DNA from: Streptomyces sp. TP-A0874
GTDB taxonomy: Bacteria; Actinomycetota; Actinomycetes; Streptomycetales; Streptomycetaceae
Length of the DNA stretch: 64,000 nucleotides
Assembly (NCBI RefSeq): GCF_001748085.1
Contig: NZ_BBZK01000004.1
Span: forward strand, 124,001-188,000
Direction: 5' to 3'
Each line of letters starts with the position of its first letter. The first letter of the stretch is position 1. The notes beneath the pieces were generated by a model. That model searched no databases and was not told where the DNA came from. It was given only the letters and a program-made list of their open reading frames with translations. A program made the position numbers and the translations under genes. Positions 49,772 through 57,994 of the stretch are shown piece by piece.

Positions 49772-52270
49772 TCAGACCCGCCCGGCCTCCGGCACCTTGG
49801 ACCGCTTCCCGGACGGCTGGCGCTCCTGGGCCGAGGAACCCGACCGGCGGGCGTCGGTGCCCCGCCGGTGTTCCAGCTCCACCGCGATCGGGGACGCGGT
49901 GAAGACCGAGGAGTAGGTACCCACGGTCAGACCGATGAGCAGCGCGATGGCGAAGTCGGTGAGCGAGTCCCCGCCCAGCACGGCCAGCGCCGCCAGGATG
50001 AAGGTCGCACCCATACCCGTGTTCACGGTGCGCGGCATGGTCTGGAGCAGTGCGTCGTTGATCACTTGCTCGAACGGAGTTCCCCGGTGCTTGGCCCACA
50101 ACTCCCGTACCCGGTCGAACACCACTACCGAGTCGTTGATGGAGTAACCCACCACCGTCAGCAGCGCGGCGAGGAAGACACCGTCGATCGGTTTGCCCAG
50201 CCAGGCGAAGACACCTACGAGAATCACCACATCGTGGGCCATGGCGAGCACGGAGGCGGTACCGAAGGTCCAGCGGAACCGGACCGCCAGGTAGATGAGC
50301 TGGGCCAGCAGCGCCACTCCGAGCGCGATCAGGGCGTTCTGGCGCAGTTCGTTTCCAAGGCTGGGACCGATCAGCTCGTCGCGCACCTTCTCCGTCTCGC
50401 CGCCCACCTTGGAGAGCGCCTCGCCGACCTTGACCTCTTCGGCGTTGCTCAGCTTCTCGGTCCGGACGCTGATCTCCTTGTCACCGGTGGCCTGGACGAC
50501 CGCTCGGGGGAAACCGGCGTCGGCGACGGCCTCACGCGCCACGTCCGCGTCGACGGTGGTGGAGGTCGAGTACTCCACCACCCGGCCACCGGTGAATTCG
50601 ACGCCGTAGTCGAGGCCGCGCACGAAAATTCCACTGCCGACGAGGAGCATCGAGGCGAGCGAGAACGCGATCCACTTCTGCCGACGGCTGGCGTTGCGCA
50701 CCAGGTTGAAGTTCCGACGCGTCACCCAGGTGCGGATACGGCCTTCCGAGGCGATGCCGGTGATCTTGGGCCTACGTCGCACCGAGCGGCGGTTGGAGGC
50801 GATTTCCGTAAGCACCCGGGTGATGAGCAGGGCGCTGATCATCGAAGCGATCACGCCGATGGAGAGAGTGACACCGAAACCGCGGACCGGCCCCGACGCC
50901 AAGAAGAAGAGCAGGACGGCGGCGAGCAGGGTGGTGATGTTGGAGTCCACAATCGCGCTGAGGGCGTTCCGGTAGCCCGCGTCCAGGGGCGACCGCAGGG
51001 TCTTCTTGCGTCGGGACGCGTACTCCTCCCGTGCGCGTTCGAACACCAGGACGTTGGCATCCACCGCCATCCCGATGGCTAGCACGAAGCCGGCCAGACC
51101 CGGCAAGGTCAGCGTCGCGTCGAGGGCGAGCAGGGCCGCGTAGGAGATCAGCCCGTAGCAGGCGAGGGCGATCGCGGCCAGTCCGCCGAAGAGCCGGTAG
51201 ACGAAGATGATGAACAGGGAGGTGAGGATCACACCGATGATGGCGGCCTCGGCGCTGGCCTCGATGGCGGCGGCACCGAGCGTCGGGCCGACGGTCCGCT
51301 GCTCGACGGCGTCCACCGGCACGGGGAGCGCGCCACCGCTGATCAGCAGGGCGAGGTCGTCGGCCTCCTGCTGGCTGAAGCTACCGGTGATCTGGGTGGA
51401 TCCGCCGGCGATGCCGGCGCCGCAGCCGACCGAGGGGTCCACCTGGGGCGAGGAGATCACCTTGCCGTCGAGGACGATCGCCACCCGGCGCTGCGGGTCA
51501 CCGGCCGGGGAGCAGGCGGCCTCGCCGGTCAGCTTCTGCCAGTCCTTCTTCCCCTGTCCGCGCAGGTCGAGGCTGACGAACCAGCCGCCACCGCTCTCCG
51601 TGTCGAGCTGTGCCTCGGCCTTCTCGACCCCACCACCGGTCAGCTTGGCCGGGCCGAGGCGGAGGTACTGGCCGCTCTCGTCGGGAAGGACCTGGACATC
51701 CTTCGCCTCACCCTTCTTGTCGTCCTCGGCGGCCTTGTCGTTCCGGGCCGACTTCTCACCCGCCTTGTCCTGGCCCCCCTTGGCGGCGTCGTCCTGCTTC
51801 GCGCTCTCGCCGTCCTTGCTCTGGCCGTCCGTGTCCTGGCCGTCCTTGCTCTGGCCGTTCTTCCCGTCGGCCTTGGACTTCTCGGCCTTGCGGGCCTCCT
51901 CGGCCTCTTCGGGGGTGGCGTTCCCCTCGACCTGGTGGAAGCTCAGCTGGGCGGTGCGCCCGAGCACCTTCATGGCCTCTCGGGGGTCCTGCACGCCGGG
52001 CAGCTCGACGATGATGCGGCGGTCACCGGAGCGGGCGAGTTCCGGCTCGGAGACGCCGAGGGCGTCGACGCGCTTGCGGAGGACCTCCAGCGTCCGGTCG
52101 GTGGCGTTCTGGTCGGCTTTGATGCCGGGAGCGTCCTGGGTCTCCAGGACGATCTGGGTGCCGCCGCGCAGATCGAGTCCGAGCTTGGCGGGTTTGGTCA
52201 GTGTGAGCGCGAGCGAGGCGGCGAGGACGGCCAGTGCGATGACCGCCCGCACCCAGGTGGCGCGGGTCAA
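49772..52270 (-). CDS. secDF: SecDF protein-export subunit (fused SecD-SecF)
   Basis: An 832-residue RND-type membrane protein that uses the proton gradient to pull secreted proteins from SecYEG. SecD part: LTKPAKLGLDLRGGTQIVLET near the N terminus, LRKRVDALGVSEPEL, VEQRTVGPTLG, then six helices with GLAGFVLAIGMAVDANVLVFER. SecF part: GLDYGVEFTGGRVVEY, IGPSLGNELRQNA, ALLTVVGYSINDSVVVFDRVRE. A low-complexity insertion of about 65 residues rich in Lys, Asp, Gln and Gly (about 125-190) interrupts the first periplasmic domain. Streptomyces also have separate secD and secF, so this is the second paralogue. Confidence 0.95.
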   Translation of the reverse strand: MTRATWVRAVIALAVLAASLALTLTKPAKLGLDLRGGTQIVLETQDAPGIKADQNATDRTLEVLRKRVDALGVSEPELARSGDRRIIVELPGVQDPREAMKVLGRTAQLSFHQVEGNATPEEAEEARKAEKSKADGKNGQSKDGQDTDGQSKDGESAKQDDAAKGGQDKAGEKSARNDKAAEDDKKGEAKDVQVLPDESGQYLRLGPAKLTGGGVEKAEAQLDTESGGGWFVSLDLRGQGKKDWQKLTGEAACSPAGDPQRRVAIVLDGKVISSPQVDPSVGCGAGIAGGSTQITGSFSQQEADDLALLISGGALPVPVDAVEQRTVGPTLGAAAIEASAEAAIIGVILTSLFIIFVYRLFGGLAAIALACYGLISYAALLALDATLTLPGLAGFVLAIGMAVDANVLVFERAREEYASRRKKTLRSPLDAGYRNALSAIVDSNITTLLAAVLLFFLASGPVRGFGVTLSIGVIASMISALLITRVLTEIASNRRSVRRRPKITGIASEGRIRTWVTRRNFNLVRNASRRQKWIAFSLASMLLVGSGIFVRGLDYGVEFTGGRVVEYSTSTTVDADVAREAVADAGFPRAVVQATGDKEISVRTEKLSNAEEVKVGEALSKVGGETEKVRDELIGPSLGNELRQNALIALGVALLAQLIYLAVRFRWTFGTASVLAMAHDVVILVGVFAWLGKPIDGVFLAALLTVVGYSINDSVVVFDRVRELWAKHRGTPFEQVINDALLQTMPRTVNTGMGATFILAALAVLGGDSLTDFAIALLIGLTVGTYSSVFTASPIAVELEHRRGTDARRSGSSAQERQPSGKRSKVPEAGRV

Positions 52271-52333
52271 GGGATGCCTCCATCAGGCACGCCGCGGCCC
52301 GGGCCGGGACACGGCGGATAAGGACAGGTGTCG

Positions 52334-52735
52334 TCAGGTGCCTGACACCGGCGGCGGTGCCCGCCCGGGTCGGGAGGCGAGATGGGGCAGCGAGGGGGTC
52401 TGCTCCGGCTCCGACGTGATCGCGCGGCCCGGATGCTGGTGCCGCGACAACCACGCGGGGGTCGGCAGCGAGGAGGCGCCGCCGTGCGAGGTGTGCTGCT
52501 CGCCCCCGGCGGCCACCCAGCCGTGGTGGACGAGCACCCCGGCGGTGACCGGGTGCTCACCGGCGCCGGAGAGGCCGTGCGCGGCGTTCGCCGACCACCC
52601 CGCGGAGCCGTCGGCCGGACCGCTCCCCAGAAGGACGACCGCGCCACCGAGCAGTACCGCGAGCACCGCGAGGAGTACGGCGGGGCCGGAACGGCGGCAG
52701 CCGGAGGTCATGGCGGCGTGCGTGCCCCGCACCAT
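52334..52735 (-). CDS. His-rich membrane-anchored or secreted small protein
   Basis: A 133-residue protein of no named family. GAGGAGGGAAAGG precedes ATG 52735. A basic N terminus (TSGCRRSGPA) leads to a single hydrophobic segment (VLLAVLAVLLGGAVVLLG, about 20-38), followed by a polar Ala/Gly/Ser/Pro-rich region with nine histidines (HPVTAGVLVHHGW, EQHTSHGG, LSRHQHPG). It could bind metal outside the membrane, but this is conjecture. It lies between the response-regulator gene and secDF, 61 and 63 bp from them, so all four genes may be one transcript. Confidence 0.65.
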   Translation of the reverse strand: MVRGTHAAMTSGCRRSGPAVLLAVLAVLLGGAVVLLGSGPADGSAGWSANAAHGLSGAGEHPVTAGVLVHHGWVAAGGEQHTSHGGASSLPTPAWLSRHQHPGRAITSEPEQTPSLPHLASRPGRAPPPVSGT

Positions 52736-52796
52736 GCCTTTCCCTCCTCTGCTTCTCGCCCCACGGCCATCTCAGCGGCTCGCGGGGCGTCCACGG

Positions 52797-53447
52797 CTAC
52801 GGTTCGACCAGACCTGCCCGGATGGCGTACCGGGTGAGTTCCAGCCGATCCCGCAGGCCCAGCTTCTGAAGGATATTGGCCCGATGCCGTTCCACGGTCT
52901 TGACGCTGATGAACAGCGTACTGGCGATCTCCTTGGAGGAGTGCCCTTCGGCGACGAGTTTGAGGATCTCCTCCTCACGGGCGGTGAGCAGTCGCTCCGG
53001 CACAGCGTCCCCATGCCGCACCCGGTCGAGGTAGCCGCGGATGAGCGCGGTCACCGCGCCCGGGTAGAGGAAGGGCTCCCCGCGCCGCGCCGCCCGACAG
53101 GCCTCCAGCAGGTCCCGGTCGGCCACGGACTTGAGGACGTATCCGGACGCACCAGCCTTGAGCGCCTCGAAGAGGTACTGCTCGTTGTCGTACATGGACA
53201 GCATGACGATCCGGAGCTCCGGCTGCTGGCGGGAGAGTTCGCGGGCCGCCTGGAGCCCGGTCATCCGGGGCATCGCCACATCCAGGACCGCCAGGTCGGG
53301 GCGGTGCCGCCGGGCCTGTTCGACCGCCTCGGCACCGTCCCCCGCCTCGGCCACCACCTCGAGGTCCGGTTCGCCGTCGAGGATGAGGCGCAGTCCGCGG
53401 CGGACCAGTGCGTGGTCGTCGGCGAGCAGGATCCGGGTCTTGGTCAC
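52797..53447 (-). CDS. NarL/LuxR-family response regulator
   Basis: A 216-residue DNA-binding response regulator. Receiver domain: TRILLADDHALVRRGLRLIL (acidic pair), phospho-Asp in DLAVLDVAMPRMTGLQAA (about 54-60), the Thr/Ser switch in IVMLSMYDN and Lys in SGYVLKSVADRDLLE. LuxR helix-turn-helix: LTAREEEILKLVAEGHSSKE, IASTLFISVKTVERHRANIL, QKLGLRDRLELTRYAIRAGL. GTG 53447 gives the normal N terminus; a longer frame to 53519 overlaps the kinase stop. Partner of the kinase immediately upstream. Confidence 0.93.
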   Translation of the reverse strand: MTKTRILLADDHALVRRGLRLILDGEPDLEVVAEAGDGAEAVEQARRHRPDLAVLDVAMPRMTGLQAARELSRQQPELRIVMLSMYDNEQYLFEALKAGASGYVLKSVADRDLLEACRAARRGEPFLYPGAVTALIRGYLDRVRHGDAVPERLLTAREEEILKLVAEGHSSKEIASTLFISVKTVERHRANILQKLGLRDRLELTRYAIRAGLVEP

Positions 53448-53487
53448 CCGTGTCTCACCCGCCCGCCCCGCGTTCCGGGCGCAGCCG

Positions 53488-54519
53488 TCATCCTTCTCCC
53501 TCTTCCTTCCGCTCGTCACCGACCGTGTCGACCGGCACCGCCAAGCGCACCGTCGTGCCGGCCGAGGACTGCCCGGCGGCGCCCGCCTCCGACCAGATCC
53601 GGAGATCTCCGCCGACCAGCAGGGCGCGCTCCCGAATGCCCCGGATTCCGGCCCCCTCGTGCGAGCGCCCGAGGCCGCTGCCGTCGTCCCGGACGGTCAG
53701 CACCACGTGCTCTCGGCCGCGGCCCGCCCGGTCGGCGGAGGTCCCGGTGGTTCCGTGCTCCAGCGTCAACCACACCTGAGAGGCTCCCGAGTGCCGGGCC
53801 ACATTGGTCAGGCTCTCCTGCGCCACGCGATAGAGCACCAGTTCGGTGTCCTGCCCCAGCGGGGGGAGGTCCGAGGCGAGGGAGCGCCGCACGGTGAGGC
53901 CGGTGTGCGTAGCGTAGTCGGTGGTCAGCGCGGTGAGCGCACTGACCAGCCCGAGGTCCTCCAGTACCCCGGGGCGGAGCCGGCGGGCGATGCGCCGCAC
54001 CTCGTCCAGGCTCTCCCGAGTCGCCTCCTGCACGTGCCGGAGCTCCGAGCGAAGGTGCTCCGGCGCCCGGTCCGCGACGCGTTTCAGCTCCAGCAGCACC
54101 GCCGTCATGCTCTGCCCGACCTCGTCGTGGAGCTCCTGGGCGATCCGGCGGCGCTCCGCCTCTTGCGCGGAGAGGGCCCGGGCGTTGCTGTCCCCGCGCT
54201 CGGCCTCCAGCCGGTCGAGCATCTCGTTGAACGTGCGGATCAGCTCCGGCACGTCCCCCTGGCCGGTGACCGGCAGCCGCTGCCCGGGCCGCAGCAGGTC
54301 GACCGTGGCCATCAGCCCGGTCAGCCGGCCGAGCGGGGCGAGCCCGACGTGGAGCAGGGCGGCGTCGGCGACGAGCATCACCAGCAGCCCCCCGACGAGC
54401 ACCGAGGCCTCGGTGAGCAGCACCGGGACCGAGACGGTCACCGGCGCCAGCAGCAGCGAGGCCAGGGCGGCGCCGAAGACCAGCGCGTTGAGCAGGAAGA
54501 TCCGCCAGAACAGGGACAC
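53488..54519 (-). CDS. NarL-type sensor histidine kinase
   Basis: A 343-residue HPK7 kinase. Two N-terminal transmembrane helices (WRIFLLNALVFGAALASLLLA; VPVLLTEASVLVGGLLVMLVADAALL), a HAMP-like segment (PLGRLTGLMATVDLLRPGQRLPV), HisKA_3 with phospho-His in RRRIAQELHDEVGQSMTAV (about 129) and a HATPase with YRVAQESLTNVARHSGAS, VRDDGSGLG and GIRGIRERALLVGG. Start is GTG 54519. The signal is unknown; the very short extracytoplasmic part suggests a membrane-internal cue. Divergent from the DksA-like gene across 203 bp. Confidence 0.92.
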   Translation of the reverse strand: MSLFWRIFLLNALVFGAALASLLLAPVTVSVPVLLTEASVLVGGLLVMLVADAALLHVGLAPLGRLTGLMATVDLLRPGQRLPVTGQGDVPELIRTFNEMLDRLEAERGDSNARALSAQEAERRRIAQELHDEVGQSMTAVLLELKRVADRAPEHLRSELRHVQEATRESLDEVRRIARRLRPGVLEDLGLVSALTALTTDYATHTGLTVRRSLASDLPPLGQDTELVLYRVAQESLTNVARHSGASQVWLTLEHGTTGTSADRAGRGREHVVLTVRDDGSGLGRSHEGAGIRGIRERALLVGGDLRIWSEAGAAGQSSAGTTVRLAVPVDTVGDERKEEGEG

Positions 54520-54722
54520 GGGGGGTGGGGCCTCCTCGGTCGTCGGTAGTACCGTGAGCCCAGCCTGCCCCCCCGGAGCGCCGCGGGTCGACCGCCCGGT
54601 GTATCCGCCGGGGATTCATGGCCCGCGGAGCCGTCGGCCCCGGAAAGATGGGGGTCGGCACCGACTGGAAATGGGTGCCCGCCCCCATGGCCGCGCGCAC
54701 GCCGGCTTCCCATGGTGGGGGC

Positions 54723-55013
54723 ATGAGGCTCAAACCACACGACGCGCGGCAGCGGCTGGAGCACGAACGGGAGACCCGGACGGCGCAGCTCGCGGCCATC
54801 GAGGGGCAGCCGGATCTGGTCGGGGACGGACCGACCGCCGTGCAGGTGAACACCATGCGGGGGGTGCTGGCGGAGATCGATCGGGCCATGCGCCGCCTTG
54901 AGGAGGGAACCTACGGGGACTGCGAGGACTGCTCCCGGGCGATTCCGCGGGAGCGCCTGGAGATCCTGCCCTACGCCAGCCGGTGCGTGGGCTGCCAGAG
55001 TCGGGCGGTCTGA
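54723..55013 (+). CDS. DksA/TraR-type C4 zinc-finger protein
   Basis: A 96-residue protein: an N-terminal helical hairpin (DARQRLEHERETRTAQLAAI, MRGVLAEIDRAMRRLEEGTYG) followed by a four-Cys zinc finger CEDC-x17-CVGC. This is the TraR/DksA layout; true DksA acts in the RNA polymerase secondary channel through acidic residues at the tip of the coiled coil, and a D-rich tip is less clear here. Its stop overlaps the start of the short actin-like gene (TGATG), so the two are coupled. Streptomyces coelicolor has a comparable pairing (SCO6165/SCO6166, from memory). Confidence 0.85.
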   Translation: MRLKPHDARQRLEHERETRTAQLAAIEGQPDLVGDGPTAVQVNTMRGVLAEIDRAMRRLEEGTYGDCEDCSRAIPRERLEILPYASRCVGCQSRAV

Positions 55014-55768
55014 TGTCCGCTCTCGCGCGACGGTTCCGGCCCGGCGTGGCGATCGACATGGGCAGTGCCCGCACCCGGGCCTGGCTGGCCGGCCGGGGAA
55101 TGGTCCTCAACGTTCCCACCGTGTCGTTCTCCGGCTCGGGGCCCCGCTACCCGGTCCGCCGGGGGGCCATCAACGACGCGGACGAGTGCGCCCGGCTGCT
55201 GGAGCGGCTGCTCGCCGGGCGGCTGCCCCGCTGGGGTCGCGGCCCCCTGGTGGTCTGCACCCTGCCGGTGCTCTGCGGCCCGCGGCACCGGCAGGACGCA
55301 CTCACCGCCCTTGAGGTGCTCGGGCCTCGGACGGTGCTGACCGTGGACGGGGTCCGGGCGGCGGCGCTGGGCGCCGGGGCGGACGTCTCCCAGGGGCTTC
55401 TCGTGGTGGACGCCGGGGCGGAGGTCACGGAGGTGGCGCTGGTCACCGAAGGCTCGGTGGTCGGGGCCCGGCGGGCGGAGGTGGGCATCGCCGACGGGAA
55501 GGGCACGCAGGCCGGGGTCGCGCTGGTGCCGTCGGTGGCCCGCATGGTGGAGGAACTGCTGGGGGCCGACGACAGCGGCGCGACCTCCGAGGCGCTGAGC
55601 CGCGGAATCCTGCTGGTGGGTGGCGGTGCGCTCTGGCCTGAGCTGGCCGACGGCATATCGCGGACCCTGTCCGCGCCGGTGCGCCGGGCACCCGTTCCGC
55701 ACGTGACCGCGCTACGCGGCGCCGCTCTGCTCGCCGCGGCCCCGCCCGACCGGGGCCGGGCGGGCTGA
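55013..55768 (+). CDS. Short MreB-like actin homologue lacking subdomains
   Basis: A 251-residue actin-fold protein, about 90 residues shorter than MreB/Mbl. Phosphate-1 VAIDMGSARTRAWLAGRGM (about 12-30), phosphate-2-like LLVVDAGAEVTEVALVTEG (about 125-143) and the adenosine-site GILLVGGGALWPELADGIS (about 198-216) remain, but the region between phosphate-1 and the core and the segment after GIADG are reduced, as in the SCO6166-type proteins that lack subdomains IB and IIB. It may modulate MreB/Mbl filaments at the spore wall; a filament on its own is uncertain. Translationally coupled to the DksA-like gene. Confidence 0.8.
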   Translation: MSALARRFRPGVAIDMGSARTRAWLAGRGMVLNVPTVSFSGSGPRYPVRRGAINDADECARLLERLLAGRLPRWGRGPLVVCTLPVLCGPRHRQDALTALEVLGPRTVLTVDGVRAAALGAGADVSQGLLVVDAGAEVTEVALVTEGSVVGARRAEVGIADGKGTQAGVALVPSVARMVEELLGADDSGATSEALSRGILLVGGGALWPELADGISRTLSAPVRRAPVPHVTALRGAALLAAAPPDRGRAG

Positions 55769-55800
55769 CCGAGACGTGTCCCGCGGCCGAGGCCGCCCGT

Positions 55801-56985
55801 TCAGGGCTTGAAGAGCGTCTTCACCATGCCGTCGTCCTTCGACTGGAACATCTGGTAGGCACGGGGCGCCTCCCGCAGGGGCATGCTGTGCGTGGCGAAA
55901 CCGTCCACGCCGAGCGGATCCTCGTCGGTGAGCAGGGGCAGCAGGTCGTCCACCCAGTGCCGGACGTTGGCCTGCCCCATGCGCAACTGGATCTGCTTGT
56001 CGAACATGGTGAGCAGCGGCAGCGGGTCGACCGCCCCGCCGTAGACCCCGCTGATCGAGACGGTGCCCCCGCGCCGCACGATGTCCACCGCGGTGAGCAG
56101 CGCGGCCATCCGGTCCACACCGGCCCGGCCCATGACCTTCTCGGCGATGTTGTCCGGCAGCAGACCGGCGATCTGCTGGGCCAGTTTGGCACCCGGCGCG
56201 CCGTGGGCCTCCATGCCGACCGCGTCGAGCACGGAGTCGGCGCCGCGGCCTCCGGTGAGTTCCCGGACGGCGTCCCCGAGGTTCTTGCCGTGCTCGCGGA
56301 GGTCCAGCACCTCGACCCCGCGGGCCCGGGCCCGCTCCAGCCGTTCCGGTACCAGGTCGATGCCGATGACCTTGCCGGCCCCCCGGTGCAGGGCTATTCG
56401 GGCCGCCATGTCACCGATCGGGCCGAGGCCGAGGACGGCCAGTGTGCCGTCGGGTGGCACGGCGGCGTACTCGACGCCCTGCCAGGCGGTGGGCAGTACG
56501 TCGGAGAGGTAGACGTAGCGCTCGTCCGGGGGGCCGTGCGCCACCTTGACCGGCAGGTCGTTGCCGAACGGCACCCGGAGGAACTCGGCCTGCGCGCCGG
56601 GGACCTGGCCGTACAGCTTGGTGTAGCCGAACAGCGCGGCGCCCATTCCGCGCTCCCGAACCTGCGAGGTCTCGCACTGCGAGTGGAGCCCGCGGGAGCA
56701 CATCCAGCAGGTGCCGCAGGAGACGTTGAAGGGGACGACCACACGGTCCCCCGGCCGGAGCGCGGTGACTTGGGAGCCGGTCTCCTCCACCACGCCCATG
56801 GGTTCGTGGCCGAGGATATCGCCCGGCTCGAGGAACGGTCCGAGGACCTCGTAGAGGTGCAGGTCGGAGCCGCACAGACCGGCGGAGGTGATCCGCACGA
56901 TCACGTCGGTGGGCTCCTGGATCTTGGGGTCGGGGACGTCCTCCACCCGGACGTCGCGCTTACCTTGCCAGGTCAGGGCTTTCAC
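55801..56985 (-). CDS. Zinc-dependent alcohol/formaldehyde dehydrogenase (FDH-like)
   Basis: A 394-residue medium-chain dehydrogenase. Catalytic-zinc motif SAGLCGSDLHLYE and GHEPMGVVEETG, structural-zinc cysteines in NVSCGTCWMCSRGLHSQC, NAD motif LAVLGLGPIGDMAARIAL (about 181-198) and IDLVPERLERARARG. The long loop before the cofactor domain and HSMPLREAPRAYQMF are typical of the glutathione-independent formaldehyde dehydrogenase/S-(hydroxymethyl) group. Start GTG 56985 lies inside the end of the NrfD-like gene (26-base overlap) with GAGAGGAG upstream, making it the last gene of the formate dehydrogenase operon. Oxidation of formaldehyde to formate would feed that enzyme. Confidence 0.85.
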   Translation of the reverse strand: MKALTWQGKRDVRVEDVPDPKIQEPTDVIVRITSAGLCGSDLHLYEVLGPFLEPGDILGHEPMGVVEETGSQVTALRPGDRVVVPFNVSCGTCWMCSRGLHSQCETSQVRERGMGAALFGYTKLYGQVPGAQAEFLRVPFGNDLPVKVAHGPPDERYVYLSDVLPTAWQGVEYAAVPPDGTLAVLGLGPIGDMAARIALHRGAGKVIGIDLVPERLERARARGVEVLDLREHGKNLGDAVRELTGGRGADSVLDAVGMEAHGAPGAKLAQQIAGLLPDNIAEKVMGRAGVDRMAALLTAVDIVRRGGTVSISGVYGGAVDPLPLLTMFDKQIQLRMGQANVRHWVDDLLPLLTDEDPLGVDGFATHSMPLREAPRAYQMFQSKDDGMVKTLFKP

Positions 56986-57994
56986 GGCGGCTCCTCTCGG
57001 TGCTCCGCTGCCGCTGGGGCAGGACGGTGTACTTGGGGTCTTCGGCGGAGGCGATGCCCGCGTGGAACACCCCGAGGCGGAGGCAGGCCGACCCGGCCAG
57101 GAGGGACAGCCCGCTGATCGCGGCCGCGGAACGGTGGCGGTGGCCCAGGAGCGCCGCTCCCAGCGCCCCGCCCGCGCTGAGCAGTTCGGCGACGCGGGAG
57201 AACCGGCCGCCCAAGCCCCGTTCGTAGGTCTCGGCGACGATGCCCATCCGGCGCTTGCCGATCCGCAGTGCCAGCGCCTCACCGGCGGCACCCAGCAGGG
57301 CCGCCCGGCGGGCCGGGGCGTTCTCCGAGAGCGGTGCCACGACCAGCGCCATGCCCGCCGCCGCGGCGGTGGCGGAGGAGACGAAGGCGTACGGCAGCTC
57401 CCGGTGGGCCTCGTGCCAGGCGGGCACCGCGGTGTTCGCGGCGAGCACCGCGGTGTACGCCGCTACGGCCGGGCCGAGCACCGCCGCGGTGGCGGTGGCG
57501 GCCGCGTCCGCCCGGGGCAGCCGTCCGGTGGCGGCGCAGAGCGCCGCGGCGCCCGCGGCCGGCCCGTAGCCGGCGAGCAGCCAGGAGCCCACGCTCATCG
57601 GTGAGGTGGGTTTGCAGACCCGCAGCATGTTCGCGAACCTGCTCGGCATCCCGAGGTCGTGGACGAGCGCCGCCGTGGAGAGCGAGATCGCCCCCAGCGA
57701 AGAGACCTTCATCGCCTTGGCGGTTCGCCGGCGCCCGGTCAGGTGTGCGCCGGCCGCCAGTACGGAGCCGGCTCCCGCCAGGCCGCCGAGGAAGAAGTAG
57801 CCGGCGATGTCCCGGGCGGACCAGGAGGGGGCCTTGATGATCGGCCTGCCGTAGTAGGAGTCGAAGTCCGCCTTGGGCACCATGGGTTCCTCGGCGCGGC
57901 GGCGCTTGCTGGGCGCCCGGAGCGAGTCGGGCGTGGCCTCGCTGCCCGGTCGCTGCCCGCGGACGCCTGCCTTGGTCACGTCGGAGCCGGTCAT
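56960..57994 (-). CDS. NrfD-type membrane subunit of formate dehydrogenase
   Basis: A 344-residue polytopic protein of the NrfD/PsrC family that would hand electrons to the quinone pool. A hydrophilic N terminus (about 1-60, with SYYGRPIIKAPSWSARDI) precedes eight or so helices: GYFFLGGLAGAGSVLAAGAHL, VSSLGAISLSTAALVHDLG, SPMSVGSWLLAGYGPAAG, AAVLGPAVAAYTAVLAANTAV, FVSSATAAAAGMALVVAPL. The W-S-x-x-D-I-x-G-Y-F-F start and P-T-S-P-M-S-V-G-S-W motif are characteristic. Overlaps the iron-sulfur gene by four bases and the dehydrogenase gene by 26. Confidence 0.88.
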   Translation of the reverse strand: MTGSDVTKAGVRGQRPGSEATPDSLRAPSKRRRAEEPMVPKADFDSYYGRPIIKAPSWSARDIAGYFFLGGLAGAGSVLAAGAHLTGRRRTAKAMKVSSLGAISLSTAALVHDLGMPSRFANMLRVCKPTSPMSVGSWLLAGYGPAAGAAALCAATGRLPRADAAATATAAVLGPAVAAYTAVLAANTAVPAWHEAHRELPYAFVSSATAAAAGMALVVAPLSENAPARRAALLGAAGEALALRIGKRRMGIVAETYERGLGGRFSRVAELLSAGGALGAALLGHRHRSAAAISGLSLLAGSACLRLGVFHAGIASAEDPKYTVLPQRQRSTERSRRESPDLAR

